Shown in pieces: positions 44,504 through 52,992 of a DNA stretch of 64,000 nucleotides. The stretch is from Gemmatimonadaceae bacterium (lineage in GTDB: Bacteria; Gemmatimonadota; Gemmatimonadetes; Gemmatimonadales; Gemmatimonadaceae), in the NCBI GenBank assembly GCA_020846935.1, contig JADLCY010000015.1:202402-266401 (forward strand), read 5' to 3'. The notes under the pieces are model-generated. The model saw only the letters and a list, made by a program, of their open reading frames with translations, searched no databases and was not told the DNA's origin. Made by a program: the position numbers and the translations under genes. Every line of letters starts with the position of its first letter. Position 1 is the stretch's first letter.

Positions 44504-47323
44504 ATGCAAGCACAACGATTGTGGCGATTCGTGCTGGCCACCGTGACGGTGTGTGCAGCCCCGGCGCTCCAGGCGCAGCAGGTGGGCAGCATCACCGGAA
44601 GGGTTACCAGTTCGGAAGGATCGTTGCCGGTAAATGGCGGCCGCATCCAGGCGATCGCGAGCAGCGGTCAGGCCGCAGCCTCGGTCCTGACGCGAGAGGA
44701 CGGCACCTACCGCATCGTCAATCTCGCCCCCGGGACGTACATCGTGCGCGCCGGAGGCATCGGATACATCCAGCAGGACATTCCCAACGTGACCGTCACG
44801 GCCGGTGGGACGGTCACGCAGGACATCTCGCTCACCCCAGCGGCCACGCGGCTCAATGCGGTCGTGACGACCGCGACGCGCGGCGCCGAGCCGGAGAAGA
44901 TCCTCGAATCGCCCAACTCGATCTCCGTGGTGAGCGCCGAACGTATCGCCGAGCGACCGGCGGTGACGGCGACGGACCACCTGAAGTCGTCGCCGGGCCT
45001 CGCCATTTCCACGGGCGGCATCGCACAATCGAACGTCGTCTCGCGCGGATTCAACAACGCGTTTTCCACGACGATGCTGATGTTGCAGGACTATCGGTTT
45101 GCCGGGGTCCCGTCGCTTCGCGTCAACGTGCCGTTCCTGTTCACGGGCACCGGGGACGACATCGACCGCATCGAAGTGCTGCAGGGACCGGCGGCCGCGC
45201 TCTACGGGCCAAACTCCGGCAACGGAGTCCTGCACATCATCACGAAGTCCCCGTTCGCCTCGCAAGGCACCACGGTGACCGTGGACGGTGGCGAGCGATC
45301 GCTCCTGCGCGCCGGCCTGCGCAACGCGGGCGCCACGGGCGACGGCAAGTGGGGCTACAAGATCGCGGGCGAATACTTCACGGCAAAGGATTTCGAGTAC
45401 CGGGATCCGAACGAACCCGCCACCTATTCGCTGACCGACACGCGGGTCCCCCAGTCGCGCCGCGGCGATGCCGTCTCGCGCAACTTCGATCTGCAACGCA
45501 CCTCCGGCGAAGCCCGCCTCGACTTCCGCCCCAACGAAGACACCGAGATCATCTCCTCGGCCGGCTACTCGAAGATCGGGCGCGGCATGGAGATCACCAC
45601 CACGTTCGGCGCCGCGCAGGTGCGAGACTGGAGCTACCTCAGCCTGCAGGAGCGCTTCCGGCACAAGAAGTTTTTTGCGCAGCTCTTCTACAACAACTCC
45701 AACTCGGGCAACGACAGCCCACAGGACGACGCCGGGACGTATTACCTGCGCACCGGCATTCCGGTGGTTGACCGTTCGAGCGTACTCGTCGGCCAGTTGC
45801 AGCAGGGCCTCGAGTTCGGTCGCACGCGCGTGGTACTTGGCGGCGACTACATCGCCACACGCCCGAAGACCGAAGGGTCGATCAACGGCCGCAACGACGA
45901 CAACGACGACATCAACGAATACGGCGCCTACATCCAGACGACGACGGAGCTGGCACCCAAGCTGGACCTGCTCGCCGCGATCCGTGGCGACGTGAACTCC
46001 CGCATCGAAGGCTCGCAGTGGTCACCGCGCGCCGCCCTGATCTTCAAGGCGACACCGACGCAGAACCTCCGCGTCACCTACAACCGCGCGTTCAACTCGC
46101 CCGCCTCGTTCGCCTTCTTCCTCGATCAGTACTCCGGCCAGACGCCAGCGCCCGGGCTGCCCGTGCAGATCATGGGCAACCCGCCAAAGATGGGGTGGCA
46201 GTTCAACCGCTCGTGCAACGGACTGTGCATGCGCTCTCCGTATGCGCAGGGCGTGCAGGCGGCGAGCGCCACCGCGGCCTACCCAGGCTTCATTCAAGCG
46301 CTGCCGAACATCGTGCGCGGCCTGCCCGTTTCGCAGTTTGGCCAGGCTGGTGAAGCCGGCCGCCAGCAGCTCCTCGGACTGCTCACGCAGCTCGGTCCCA
46401 TCCTCAACGCGCTCCGACCGACGCCGACCGACATCGGCTCGGTGCTGCTCGACCTCAATACGCGTCGCCCGCTCACCAGCGCGCCCACGGACTACGCGCC
46501 GCTCGGTGCGAACTTCTCGACCACCTGGGAAGTCGGCTACAAGGGGCTCTTCAATGAACGCTTCCGCCTGGCGACCGACCTGTGGTTCTCACGCCGACCG
46601 GCGGACCCCACCACGCAGATCCTCAACCCTGGCGTCCTGTTCAATCCGCAGCAACTGGGCGCGTTCCTCGGGGGCCGCATCGCGCAGGCGCTGATTGCCC
46701 AGGGTATGCCCGCACAGCAGGCGCAGGCCACGGCCACGGCGGCCGCCGGCGCCCTCACCCCGTTGATGGCGGCGATTCCCGTCGGCGCCGCGGCGTTCAC
46801 GAACCCGCTGTACGACCAGTCGTACCTCGTGTTCTCCTACCAGAATGCTGCAGGCTACGTGAACGTGAGCGGCCTCGACGTCGCCGCGGATTTCCTGATC
46901 AACGACCGCTGGTCGCTCGAAGGCACCTACTCCTACCTCAGCGACAACGTCTTCCCGGACGCGCCGGGCGCCACGCCCGGCAACCCGCTCGCGGCCAACG
47001 CCGCCAACCATCGCGGGAGCGCCGCGCTGCGCTACGCCAACCTGACGAGCGGATTCAGCAGCGAGATTCGCGGACGCTACGCCAACGCATTCCCCGTAAA
47101 CTCGGGCGTCTTCAATTCCTACGGGGTCGGGACGCCGGTGCGGTATCCCGCAGTGCCGGTGAATGCGTTCCTCGACCTCGGCTTCTCCTGGAAGCTGCCG
47201 GTGGCGAGCGAAGTGCGCTGGTCGATCAACGTGACCAACGTGCTCAACAACCAGAAGGCGACCTTTGTCGGCACGCCGAAGATCGGGCGGTTGGCGCTTA
47301 CGCGATTGCAGTACACGTTCTGA
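44504..47323 (+). CDS. TonB-dependent receptor with carboxypeptidase-regulatory domain
   Basis: A 939-residue outer-membrane receptor for energy-dependent uptake of a large nutrient. The ATG at 44504 follows GAGAGG. Signal peptide MQAQRLWRFVLATVTVCAAPALQAQ. N-terminal CarboxypepD_reg-like fold (about 25-115: GSITGRVTSSEGSLPVNGGRIQAI...GTYRIVNLAPGTYIVRAGGIGY), then plug (about 120-260: NSISVVSAERIAERPAV, IDRIEVLQGPAAALYGPNSGNGVLHIITK), then a 22-strand barrel ending LTRLQYTF with terminal Phe. The substrate is unknown. A terminator hairpin follows. Confidence 0.94.
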   Translation: MQAQRLWRFVLATVTVCAAPALQAQQVGSITGRVTSSEGSLPVNGGRIQAIASSGQAAASVLTREDGTYRIVNLAPGTYIVRAGGIGYIQQDIPNVTVTAGGTVTQDISLTPAATRLNAVVTTATRGAEPEKILESPNSISVVSAERIAERPAVTATDHLKSSPGLAISTGGIAQSNVVSRGFNNAFSTTMLMLQDYRFAGVPSLRVNVPFLFTGTGDDIDRIEVLQGPAAALYGPNSGNGVLHIITKSPFASQGTTVTVDGGERSLLRAGLRNAGATGDGKWGYKIAGEYFTAKDFEYRDPNEPATYSLTDTRVPQSRRGDAVSRNFDLQRTSGEARLDFRPNEDTEIISSAGYSKIGRGMEITTTFGAAQVRDWSYLSLQERFRHKKFFAQLFYNNSNSGNDSPQDDAGTYYLRTGIPVVDRSSVLVGQLQQGLEFGRTRVVLGGDYIATRPKTEGSINGRNDDNDDINEYGAYIQTTTELAPKLDLLAAIRGDVNSRIEGSQWSPRAALIFKATPTQNLRVTYNRAFNSPASFAFFLDQYSGQTPAPGLPVQIMGNPPKMGWQFNRSCNGLCMRSPYAQGVQAASATAAYPGFIQALPNIVRGLPVSQFGQAGEAGRQQLLGLLTQLGPILNALRPTPTDIGSVLLDLNTRRPLTSAPTDYAPLGANFSTTWEVGYKGLFNERFRLATDLWFSRRPADPTTQILNPGVLFNPQQLGAFLGGRIAQALIAQGMPAQQAQATATAAAGALTPLMAAIPVGAAAFTNPLYDQSYLVFSYQNAAGYVNVSGLDVAADFLINDRWSLEGTYSYLSDNVFPDAPGATPGNPLAANAANHRGSAALRYANLTSGFSSEIRGRYANAFPVNSGVFNSYGVGTPVRYPAVPVNAFLDLGFSWKLPVASEVRWSINVTNVLNNQKATFVGTPKIGRLALTRLQYTF

Positions 47324-47360
47324 CATCAACCCGGGTGGCTGCACGCCACACGATCGATGC

Positions 47361-47392
47361 CGGGGGGTCGGTCCACGCGGGCCGGCCCCCCG
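47361..47392 (+). terminator. Terminator hairpin after the TonB receptor gene
   Basis: An 11-bp stem (47361-47371 with 47382-47392, one T-G pair) with a run of six G-C pairs and a 10-base loop, followed by AAGCTTTCCTT. It lies 38 bases after the receptor stop and before the GTG of the next gene. Confidence 0.6.
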
Positions 47393-47430
47393 AAGCTTTC
47401 CTTCATCGGCTGCCTGACGAGTCCCACGAC

Positions 47431-48213
47431 GTGACCACGCTGCCACGACGCTTTGCGGAGATCCCCGAGCGCGGCGTCCTCGGCCACCGCGGCAACCCCG
47501 CACACGCACCGGAGAACACGCTGGTGAGCTTTCGGCAGGCGCTGGACCTGGGCGCGCACGGGCTCGAGTTCGACGTGCGCCTGACGGGTGATGGGAATCT
47601 CGTCGTCTTTCATGATGCCGAGCTCCTGCGCACCACGGGAGTGCCCGGGCTCGTGCGGTCCCACACCCTGGCCGAGCTGCGTGGCCTCGACGCCGGCGCG
47701 ACGTTCACACCCGATGGTGGCCGTTCCTTTCCCTGGCGGGAGCGCGGCGTCGGCATCAACTCGCTCCAGGACGTGCTGGAGGCGCTGCCCGGCGTGCCCC
47801 TGCTCGTCGAAATCAAGGAGGAGGAGGCGGCGCCCACGGTGCGACGCATCCTCGAACACGCGAATGCGCACGACCGAGTGCTCGTTGGCGCGTTCCGCCA
47901 CCGCACCCTGGCCGCGTTTGCCGGAAGTCGCATTGCGCGAACGTGTTCGACGCGCGAGGTGGGGTGGCTCTGGGCAGCGGCGCTCGCCGGCGTGCGGTTT
48001 CGTCGCCGGCCCTATGCGGCGCTGAGCGTGCCGGAAACGTACCACGGGGTCCCGCTGCCCCTGGCGGCACTCGCGCGGGCGGTGGAAGCTGCCGAGGTAC
48101 CGATGTACGTGTGGACGGTCAACGAAGTCGAGGCCGCGCGGCGCTGCTGGGCCCGCGGCGTGCGCGCCGTCCTGAGTGACGACCCCGGTCCCTTACTCGC
48201 CTCGCGTCGCTGA
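47431..48213 (+). CDS. Glycerophosphodiester phosphodiesterase
   Basis: A 260-residue GDPD-family TIM-barrel enzyme hydrolysing glycerophosphodiesters to glycerol-3-phosphate and an alcohol. GTG start at 47431. Metal and catalytic motifs: VLGHRGNPAHAPENT (His, Arg and Glu), GLEFDVRLTGDGNLVVFHDAELLRTT (Glu, Asp and the second His), LLVEIKEEE and, late, MYVWTVNEVEAARRCWARGVRAVLSDDP. No signal peptide, so probably cytoplasmic. Frames that appear to extend it upstream are shadows of the receptor gene. Confidence 0.92.
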   Translation: MTTLPRRFAEIPERGVLGHRGNPAHAPENTLVSFRQALDLGAHGLEFDVRLTGDGNLVVFHDAELLRTTGVPGLVRSHTLAELRGLDAGATFTPDGGRSFPWRERGVGINSLQDVLEALPGVPLLVEIKEEEAAPTVRRILEHANAHDRVLVGAFRHRTLAAFAGSRIARTCSTREVGWLWAAALAGVRFRRRPYAALSVPETYHGVPLPLAALARAVEAAEVPMYVWTVNEVEAARRCWARGVRAVLSDDPGPLLASRR

Positions 48214-48250
48214 ACGTCAGAGCGTGGCGATCACGTCCAGAGACACGGCT

Positions 48251-48370
48251 CGCGTGGCGGAGCATCAGGGCAACGCGATCGTTTTTTTGCTGGATCGGCT
48301 TGCGTGGCGGAGCGTCAGGGCAACGCGATCGTTTTTTTGCTGGATCGGCTTGCGTGGCGGAGCGTCAGGG
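48251..48370. repeat. 50-bp tandem repeat, 2.4 copies
   Basis: Two nearly identical 50-bp units (48251-48300 and 48301-48350, two differences) followed by 20 bases of a third. Each unit contains CGATCG followed by seven T. The third partial copy runs into the 3' end of the minus-strand Ig-like lipoprotein gene, suggesting that the unit arose by duplication of that gene's end. The T7 runs, read on the plus strand, could also serve as terminators for the phosphodiesterase gene. Confidence 0.85.
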
Positions 48371-49063
48371 CGAGGCGATGGCGTTGAGCGAGATCGGCTG
48401 CAGGTTGCCTGACGAGACCGCGAGCAACTGCGCCCCCTGGCTGCTGCCGAGTGTCCAGCGTGCGGTGACTTCGCCCTGGGCATTCGTCAGGCCGGACTGC
48501 GGGGAGATGAGGCCACCACCAGTGATGACCTGAAACGCGACGGCGATGCCCTTCATGGGCGCGTTGTTCGGCCCGACGACGCGGATCACGATCGGGTTCG
48601 GCAACGCTGCGGACGGTTTGGCCTGCTGGTTGTTGCCTTGCGCGATGAGGAGGTCGGTCGGGAGGAGGGCGATGGCGTTGATGTTGAGCGGATCCAGCCC
48701 GGGCGCTCTCGCGGTCAGCGTCTGATTGGCCTCCCCCGAACCCAGGATCCACTTCGTTCGGGCTTCGCCATTTTCGTCCGACACCACGCTGCCGGGGTTC
48801 ACGGCCCCGCCGCCCACCACGACCGAAAATCCCACCGCGACGCCTTCGACCGGGCGTCCGGTCTCATCCAGCAATCGCACGACGATCGGGTTGGGCAGCT
48901 CCTGACCGCCCTGTATCGACTGCAGGTTGCCCTGCACGAGCACGATCGAGGCCGGCGCGGGCGGGGCCTCTACCGGCTTGCCGCAGGCCACGAGGGCGAT
49001 GGCCGCACCCATGATCAGGCGCCGGCGAAGCCGCACGAAGGACGAACGGGTTGGATGGGACAT
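48365..49063 (-). CDS. Lipoprotein with two Big-1-like Ig domains
   Basis: A 232-residue lipoprotein, start ATG 49063, signal ending in the lipobox LVAC (Cys27). After a Pro/Ala linker come two tandem ~95-residue copies of a bacterial Ig-like (Big_1/invasin-type) module: SIVLVQGNLQSIQGGQELPNPIVVRLLD...GSGEANQTLTARAPGLDPLNINAIA and LLIAQGNNQQAKPSAALPNPIVIRV...GSSQGAQLLAVSSGNLQPISLNAIA. Probably an exposed surface or periplasmic structural protein. The end of the gene has been duplicated as the adjacent 50-bp tandem repeat. Confidence 0.85.
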   Translation of the reverse strand: MSHPTRSSFVRLRRRLIMGAAIALVACGKPVEAPPAPASIVLVQGNLQSIQGGQELPNPIVVRLLDETGRPVEGVAVGFSVVVGGGAVNPGSVVSDENGEARTKWILGSGEANQTLTARAPGLDPLNINAIALLPTDLLIAQGNNQQAKPSAALPNPIVIRVVGPNNAPMKGIAVAFQVITGGGLISPQSGLTNAQGEVTARWTLGSSQGAQLLAVSSGNLQPISLNAIASP

Positions 49064-49338
49064 GGGGACGTTCGCTGGGCGGGTGAAACGACCGAATGGT
49101 CCTCGGGCCCGAACGCTCGGGAGCGAGACTCCGACCATCAGGTGGGAGTATCGGCCGTTCCGAGGCGAGTTTGAGCCCTGCCTCGTGGACCAACTCCTCG
49201 CACCCAACGCGCGCCGGAGGTCCCCGTGTATGCTCCCGTGCGGATTTCTGGTCACGCGCGCGCACACCCGCTCAGCGATTGCAGTGCGAGTGCGTACCGC
49301 TCACCAGCGCCGCGCGCCCGCCGCGCACGTGGTGGCCG

Positions 49339-50016
49339 CTATGTGGTGGCCGACCACGGTGGCAGGGCGCGGTTCATCAGGGGCAGCATCTCGCGCGCGA
49401 CGTCCCGCGCCGTTTGCTCGGCCGCTTCGCGGCGCAGGCGCCAGTCGGTGGCGTCGAACGAACGCGAGGGCGCGATCGGCACCATCACCCGCACCAGCGC
49501 TTCCTCGGTCCGGCCGCGGTTCGCGGCGTCACGCAGGAGTTCCCACTTCACCTTGTACTCCGAGTGCGCAACGCGTCCACGCCCCTGGTACCAGTACAGC
49601 ACCACCGCCTGCATCGGACCGTTGGCGATCACGTATTGATTCACCGTGACCGTGCGACCGTCGAGCGGGAGCGCCGCGGTATCGGACTCCACGACCTGCC
49701 AGCCGGCCCCGGGCAGGCAGTTGCGCGGCGAGTGGATCGTCTTTCCCGTCGCCTGGGACTCGTAGTAGCCCACATACACCGAAAAGGCGTTCACCGAATC
49801 GCGACGAAAGATGCGGAACATGTAGTCCGACACCCCGGCCACCTGCCGCTCCTCGTTCGTCAGCGGACGCTCTTCGCCGACGACGCCGTTGATCGACGCG
49901 GGCAGCTCACGCAGCGGACGGTCGAGCGGCGCAGACTCCTGGCGGCCGGCCCCCCAGGTCAACACGCTGCCGATCGCGAACAGCATCGCGGGGACAAGGT
50001 TGCGCCAGTTACGCAT
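49339..50016 (-). CDS. EpsI-type exosortase-associated protein
   Basis: A 225-residue membrane or periplasmic protein of the EpsI family that accompanies exosortases. ATG 50016, N-terminal helix RNLVPAMLFAIGSVLTWGA. Conserved blocks: LPASINGVVGEERPLTNEERQVAGVSDYMFRIF, FSVYVGYYESQATGKTIHSPRNCLPGAGWQ (the HSPxxCLPG hallmark) and AVVLYWYQGRGRV. Its 5' end overlaps the exosortase gene by 8 bases. In other organisms these pairs process PEP-CTERM proteins and assist exopolysaccharide export. Confidence 0.9.
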   Translation of the reverse strand: MRNWRNLVPAMLFAIGSVLTWGAGRQESAPLDRPLRELPASINGVVGEERPLTNEERQVAGVSDYMFRIFRRDSVNAFSVYVGYYESQATGKTIHSPRNCLPGAGWQVVESDTAALPLDGRTVTVNQYVIANGPMQAVVLYWYQGRGRVAHSEYKVKWELLRDAANRGRTEEALVRVMVPIAPSRSFDATDWRLRREAAEQTARDVAREMLPLMNRALPPWSATT

Positions 50017-50878
50017 GTGGCGCCTCCTTGCCGAGCCAACGGGCTTCGAGCCTGAGGATCCCCCACGTGATGGCGCCAAGGATCGCAAAAGCAACGACGA
50101 AAAGCAGCCAGCCCTCGGTCATGTGCGAGAACCCTTCCGCGAGCGCCGGATCGACGAACGCCACCAGAAAGCCCGTGCCAAAAACCCGCACCCCGTTCAC
50201 CAGCACCGCGACGGGGATCGACAGACACACGATCGCCACGCGCGAAACCGGCGAGCGAAGCACCAGGCCACCGAGCAGGACGCCGAGGCTGAGCAACGCC
50301 GTCAGCGAGCGCAGCCCGGAGCAGGCCTCCGTCACGAACAGGTCGTGGCCCGGAAGGCGAATCACGTTGCCGTCCAGGTGAACCGGGATGCCGCGCGTGG
50401 AGAGCATCGCGGCGCCCAGCTTGGACGCCTGAAACTGCAGTGGCAGCGCCAGCGAACCGAGCACGATCTCCGGCAGCGGCATGGCCAGCGCCAGCAGCAG
50501 CACGGGCAACCACCAGTGCCAGAGCTGTCGAAAGCCCCATCCCCACACCACGACTCCACCGAGCGCCAGCAGCATCGCCGCGCGCGCCACGAAGGCCTCG
50601 GCGGCGAGCGCGGAGACATACCTCAGGAGCACCGCGACCACGATCGCGGTGAGTCCCCAGGCCCGCTGTGCTCTGGCGTGCGGACTCAGCCCGGCGCGCC
50701 ACGCGAGCCATACGGCCAGCGGCGCGAGCAACAGGCCATGGCCAGCATCCGGATCGCTCCACCACGTCGCCGCGGTGTTGGCCATTGGGGCCGCAAACAG
50801 GACAACGAACGTCACCCCGATCGCGGCGAGCGCGGCGAGGGGAACGCTGGTGTCCCGAGAAGGTGCGATGCTCGTCAT
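50009..50878 (-). CDS. Exosortase
   Basis: A 289-residue polytopic membrane transpeptidase of the exosortase/archaeosortase family. Start ATG 50878; frames further upstream are shadows of the VanZ-like gene. Catalytic residues are all visible: Cys in LFVTEACSGLRSLTALLSL, Arg in VLVNGVRVFGTG and His in EGFSHMTEGWLLF. DPDAGHGLLLAPLAVWLAW is the conserved N-terminal block. It cleaves and transfers proteins with C-terminal sorting signals. No PEP-CTERM-like substrate is encoded in this window. Confidence 0.93.
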   Translation of the reverse strand: MTSIAPSRDTSVPLAALAAIGVTFVVLFAAPMANTAATWWSDPDAGHGLLLAPLAVWLAWRAGLSPHARAQRAWGLTAIVVAVLLRYVSALAAEAFVARAAMLLALGGVVVWGWGFRQLWHWWLPVLLLALAMPLPEIVLGSLALPLQFQASKLGAAMLSTRGIPVHLDGNVIRLPGHDLFVTEACSGLRSLTALLSLGVLLGGLVLRSPVSRVAIVCLSIPVAVLVNGVRVFGTGFLVAFVDPALAEGFSHMTEGWLLFVVAFAILGAITWGILRLEARWLGKEAPHA

Positions 50879-50992
50879 TCCGATGGAAATAAGGCGAAGT
50901 GCGACGCGGATTGTCGCTTGCCGTTCACGCGCCCGGCAACAAGAGACGATCAACCGCTGCCGATACTCACGCCCGACTCTCACGCGCGCTCC

Positions 50993-52288
50993 GTGCCAGC
51001 GACTCCGTCCTCCGTGCCCGTACCATCCCCGCTTGCAGGACCATCGCAGGCACTGGACGGGTCGGTGGCGGCCAAGTCGTTCTCCCGCTTGGGCTTGGCG
51101 ATTCTGGCGTACCTCACGGGCGTGACGCTCATCATCACCCTTCTCCCCTTCCAGTTCGCCTGGCCGCGGGAGTGGCGAGTGATGCTCACGGGCAACGCGG
51201 TCGACATCGTCGCCAACGTGCTCATGTTCGTGCCGCTGGGATTCCTCTACCGGCTCGGCACGACCCACCATCGGAGACACAGCGCGCTCCGCGTGCTCTG
51301 GATGGGAGCGCTCGTCAGCTCGGCGATCGAGTCGGCCCAGCTCTTCGAGCTGGAGCGATACACCTCTCCGCTCGACGTGGCGACGAATGCGGCCGGCGCC
51401 TGGCTCGGCGCGCTGGCCAGCGATCGTGTGGCCTCGCGCCTTCGGGCGGGCGGCGCGATGGTGGCCCGCTTCTCCCTCGAGCTGCCGCTGATGGGCCTCG
51501 TTTACCTCCTGATCCCCCTGCTCTGGCTCAACGCGCTCGCCTCGGGCGGCGAAGCGGAACACGCCGGGCTCTCGGTGCTGCTCGCCGTGTTTGGGGCGTC
51601 GGTGCTCGGCGGTCTCCAGAAACACCACTTTGGCCCGGATCGCCATGTGTCACCCGCGGCCACGGCCTGTGTCACCATGACCTGGTACGCGGCTGGCAGT
51701 TTTCCCCTGCTGCCCACCCACCCGATCGCCGTGGGCGCCGGCGCGATCGTGGCGGGTCTCCTGGCCTGGCGCCGCGGCACGGTGGGCCACCGCGGCCACG
51801 CGCTCGAACGGCGCTACGAAGTCCGGGTGCTCCTGAGTGCGGTTCCCGCCTACGCGACGTACCTCGCCTTGCTTGGCGCGGGCCCGCTGCTTGGCGGAGT
51901 TGGACCCTGGAGCGTCGGCCTCGGCTTTCCCGGTGTGGCCACCGAATGGACGAAGCTGGAAATCCTGCGGCTGCTCGAGCTCGTCGCCGCATTCACGCTG
52001 CTCGGATACATCCAGTGTGAAACCCGAGGACGCAGCGTCGATCGCTACGTCGGAGCGCTACCGCGGCTTGTGGCGTGGACTCTGGTCGCTGTGGCCGCGA
52101 TCGAGGCACTGCGCGGGCTTGATCACGCCCACGGGGCCAGCGTTGCGCGAGCGGTGTTGCTGTTCGCCTCGAGCCTGTACGGTGGCGGGCTCTACTACCT
52201 CCAGCGCGCGCACATCCTGCACCTGCTGGGCGACGCAACCCGCGCCGAGCCCGTCGTCAGCGAGCGAGGCTCACCTGGCGCTCGATGA
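50993..52288 (+). CDS. VanZ-like polytopic membrane protein
   Basis: A ~431-residue membrane protein. The N-terminal third is VanZ-like: LIITLLPFQFAWPREWRVMLTGNAVDIVANVLMFVPLGFLYRL, then SSAIESAQLFELERYTSPLDVATNAAGAWLGAL. The rest adds about seven more TM helices. Start GTG 50993, with GTG 51014 and 51065 as alternatives and no clear ribosome site. VanZ-like proteins often accompany exosortase/exopolysaccharide loci, and this gene diverges from the exosortase gene with a 114-base gap. Function unknown. The 3' end overlaps a convergent lipoprotein gene by 32 bases. Confidence 0.85.
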   Translation: MPATPSSVPVPSPLAGPSQALDGSVAAKSFSRLGLAILAYLTGVTLIITLLPFQFAWPREWRVMLTGNAVDIVANVLMFVPLGFLYRLGTTHHRRHSALRVLWMGALVSSAIESAQLFELERYTSPLDVATNAAGAWLGALASDRVASRLRAGGAMVARFSLELPLMGLVYLLIPLLWLNALASGGEAEHAGLSVLLAVFGASVLGGLQKHHFGPDRHVSPAATACVTMTWYAAGSFPLLPTHPIAVGAGAIVAGLLAWRRGTVGHRGHALERRYEVRVLLSAVPAYATYLALLGAGPLLGGVGPWSVGLGFPGVATEWTKLEILRLLELVAAFTLLGYIQCETRGRSVDRYVGALPRLVAWTLVAVAAIEALRGLDHAHGASVARAVLLFASSLYGGGLYYLQRAHILHLLGDATRAEPVVSERGSPGAR

Positions 52289-52841
52289 GTGATCCGCGGC
52301 TGGGGGCGGAACACGCCGGCTTCTCGTCAGGCCGTTCAGGATACACGCGCTGAATCTCGACCACCGAATCGTAGCGGTGGTCACCGACGTTGACCGTGTC
52401 TTCGACGATGCGCGCGTTCACGGTGAAGTACACCGGTGACAGCGGCATGGAGGCCCTGAAGCGATAGCGCTGGACGATGTGTCCGACGGCCTCGGCCGAC
52501 ATGCGTGTGTAGTGCACGTGCGAGTCACCACACTTGACGAACGACGACTCGTCCGTGCCGCGCACCACGTAGCCCGACATGCGGACGAACGGCGCTTCGT
52601 CCTTGGTGAGTCGCGAGGGTCCTTCCCGAAGGCCGGACCGGCCACCCACCTGCTGCGCCTGCATGTCCATGCGCTGCTCGCGCTTGCTCGACGCCGTCTT
52701 GGTCCCGGCGCGCTTTGCGGCGACCGCGACCTTGCGGTCCGACTCGGCCTGGGTGCGGGCCTTGTACTCCTCGTCGCTCATGCACGCGGCGAGGGGGACC
52801 AGCACGAGGAGCAGGAGGGCAACGGTCCGAAGGTGGCGCAT
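52257..52841 (-). CDS. Hypothetical lipoprotein
   Basis: A 194-residue lipoprotein: MRHLRTVALLLLVLVPLAAC, lipobox LAAC. Then a charged Lys/Arg/Glu-rich segment (SDEEYKARTQAESDRKVAVAAKRAGTKTASSKREQRMDMQ), likely helical, followed by a strand-rich C-terminal half (MSGYVVRGTDESSFVKCGDSHVHYTRMSAEAVGHIVQRYRF, VYFTVNARIVEDTVNVGDHRYDSVVEIQRVYPERP). No family recognised. Its final codons overlap the VanZ-like gene on the other strand. Confidence 0.75.
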   Translation of the reverse strand: MRHLRTVALLLLVLVPLAACMSDEEYKARTQAESDRKVAVAAKRAGTKTASSKREQRMDMQAQQVGGRSGLREGPSRLTKDEAPFVRMSGYVVRGTDESSFVKCGDSHVHYTRMSAEAVGHIVQRYRFRASMPLSPVYFTVNARIVEDTVNVGDHRYDSVVEIQRVYPERPDEKPACSAPSRGSLIERQVSLAR

Positions 52842-52992
52842 CAGTAAGTGGGTCGGTCCTCGGTTCAAGCTCGTGACCACGCCGACGACGGGCAAGCCCG
52901 GCGGCTGGCTGCTCCAGGAGATGACGCGTACATTGGCCGCCGCGGAACGGGGCCGGTGGGCTCCGCCCTCCCTACCCTCTCCCCGCTCCGAC

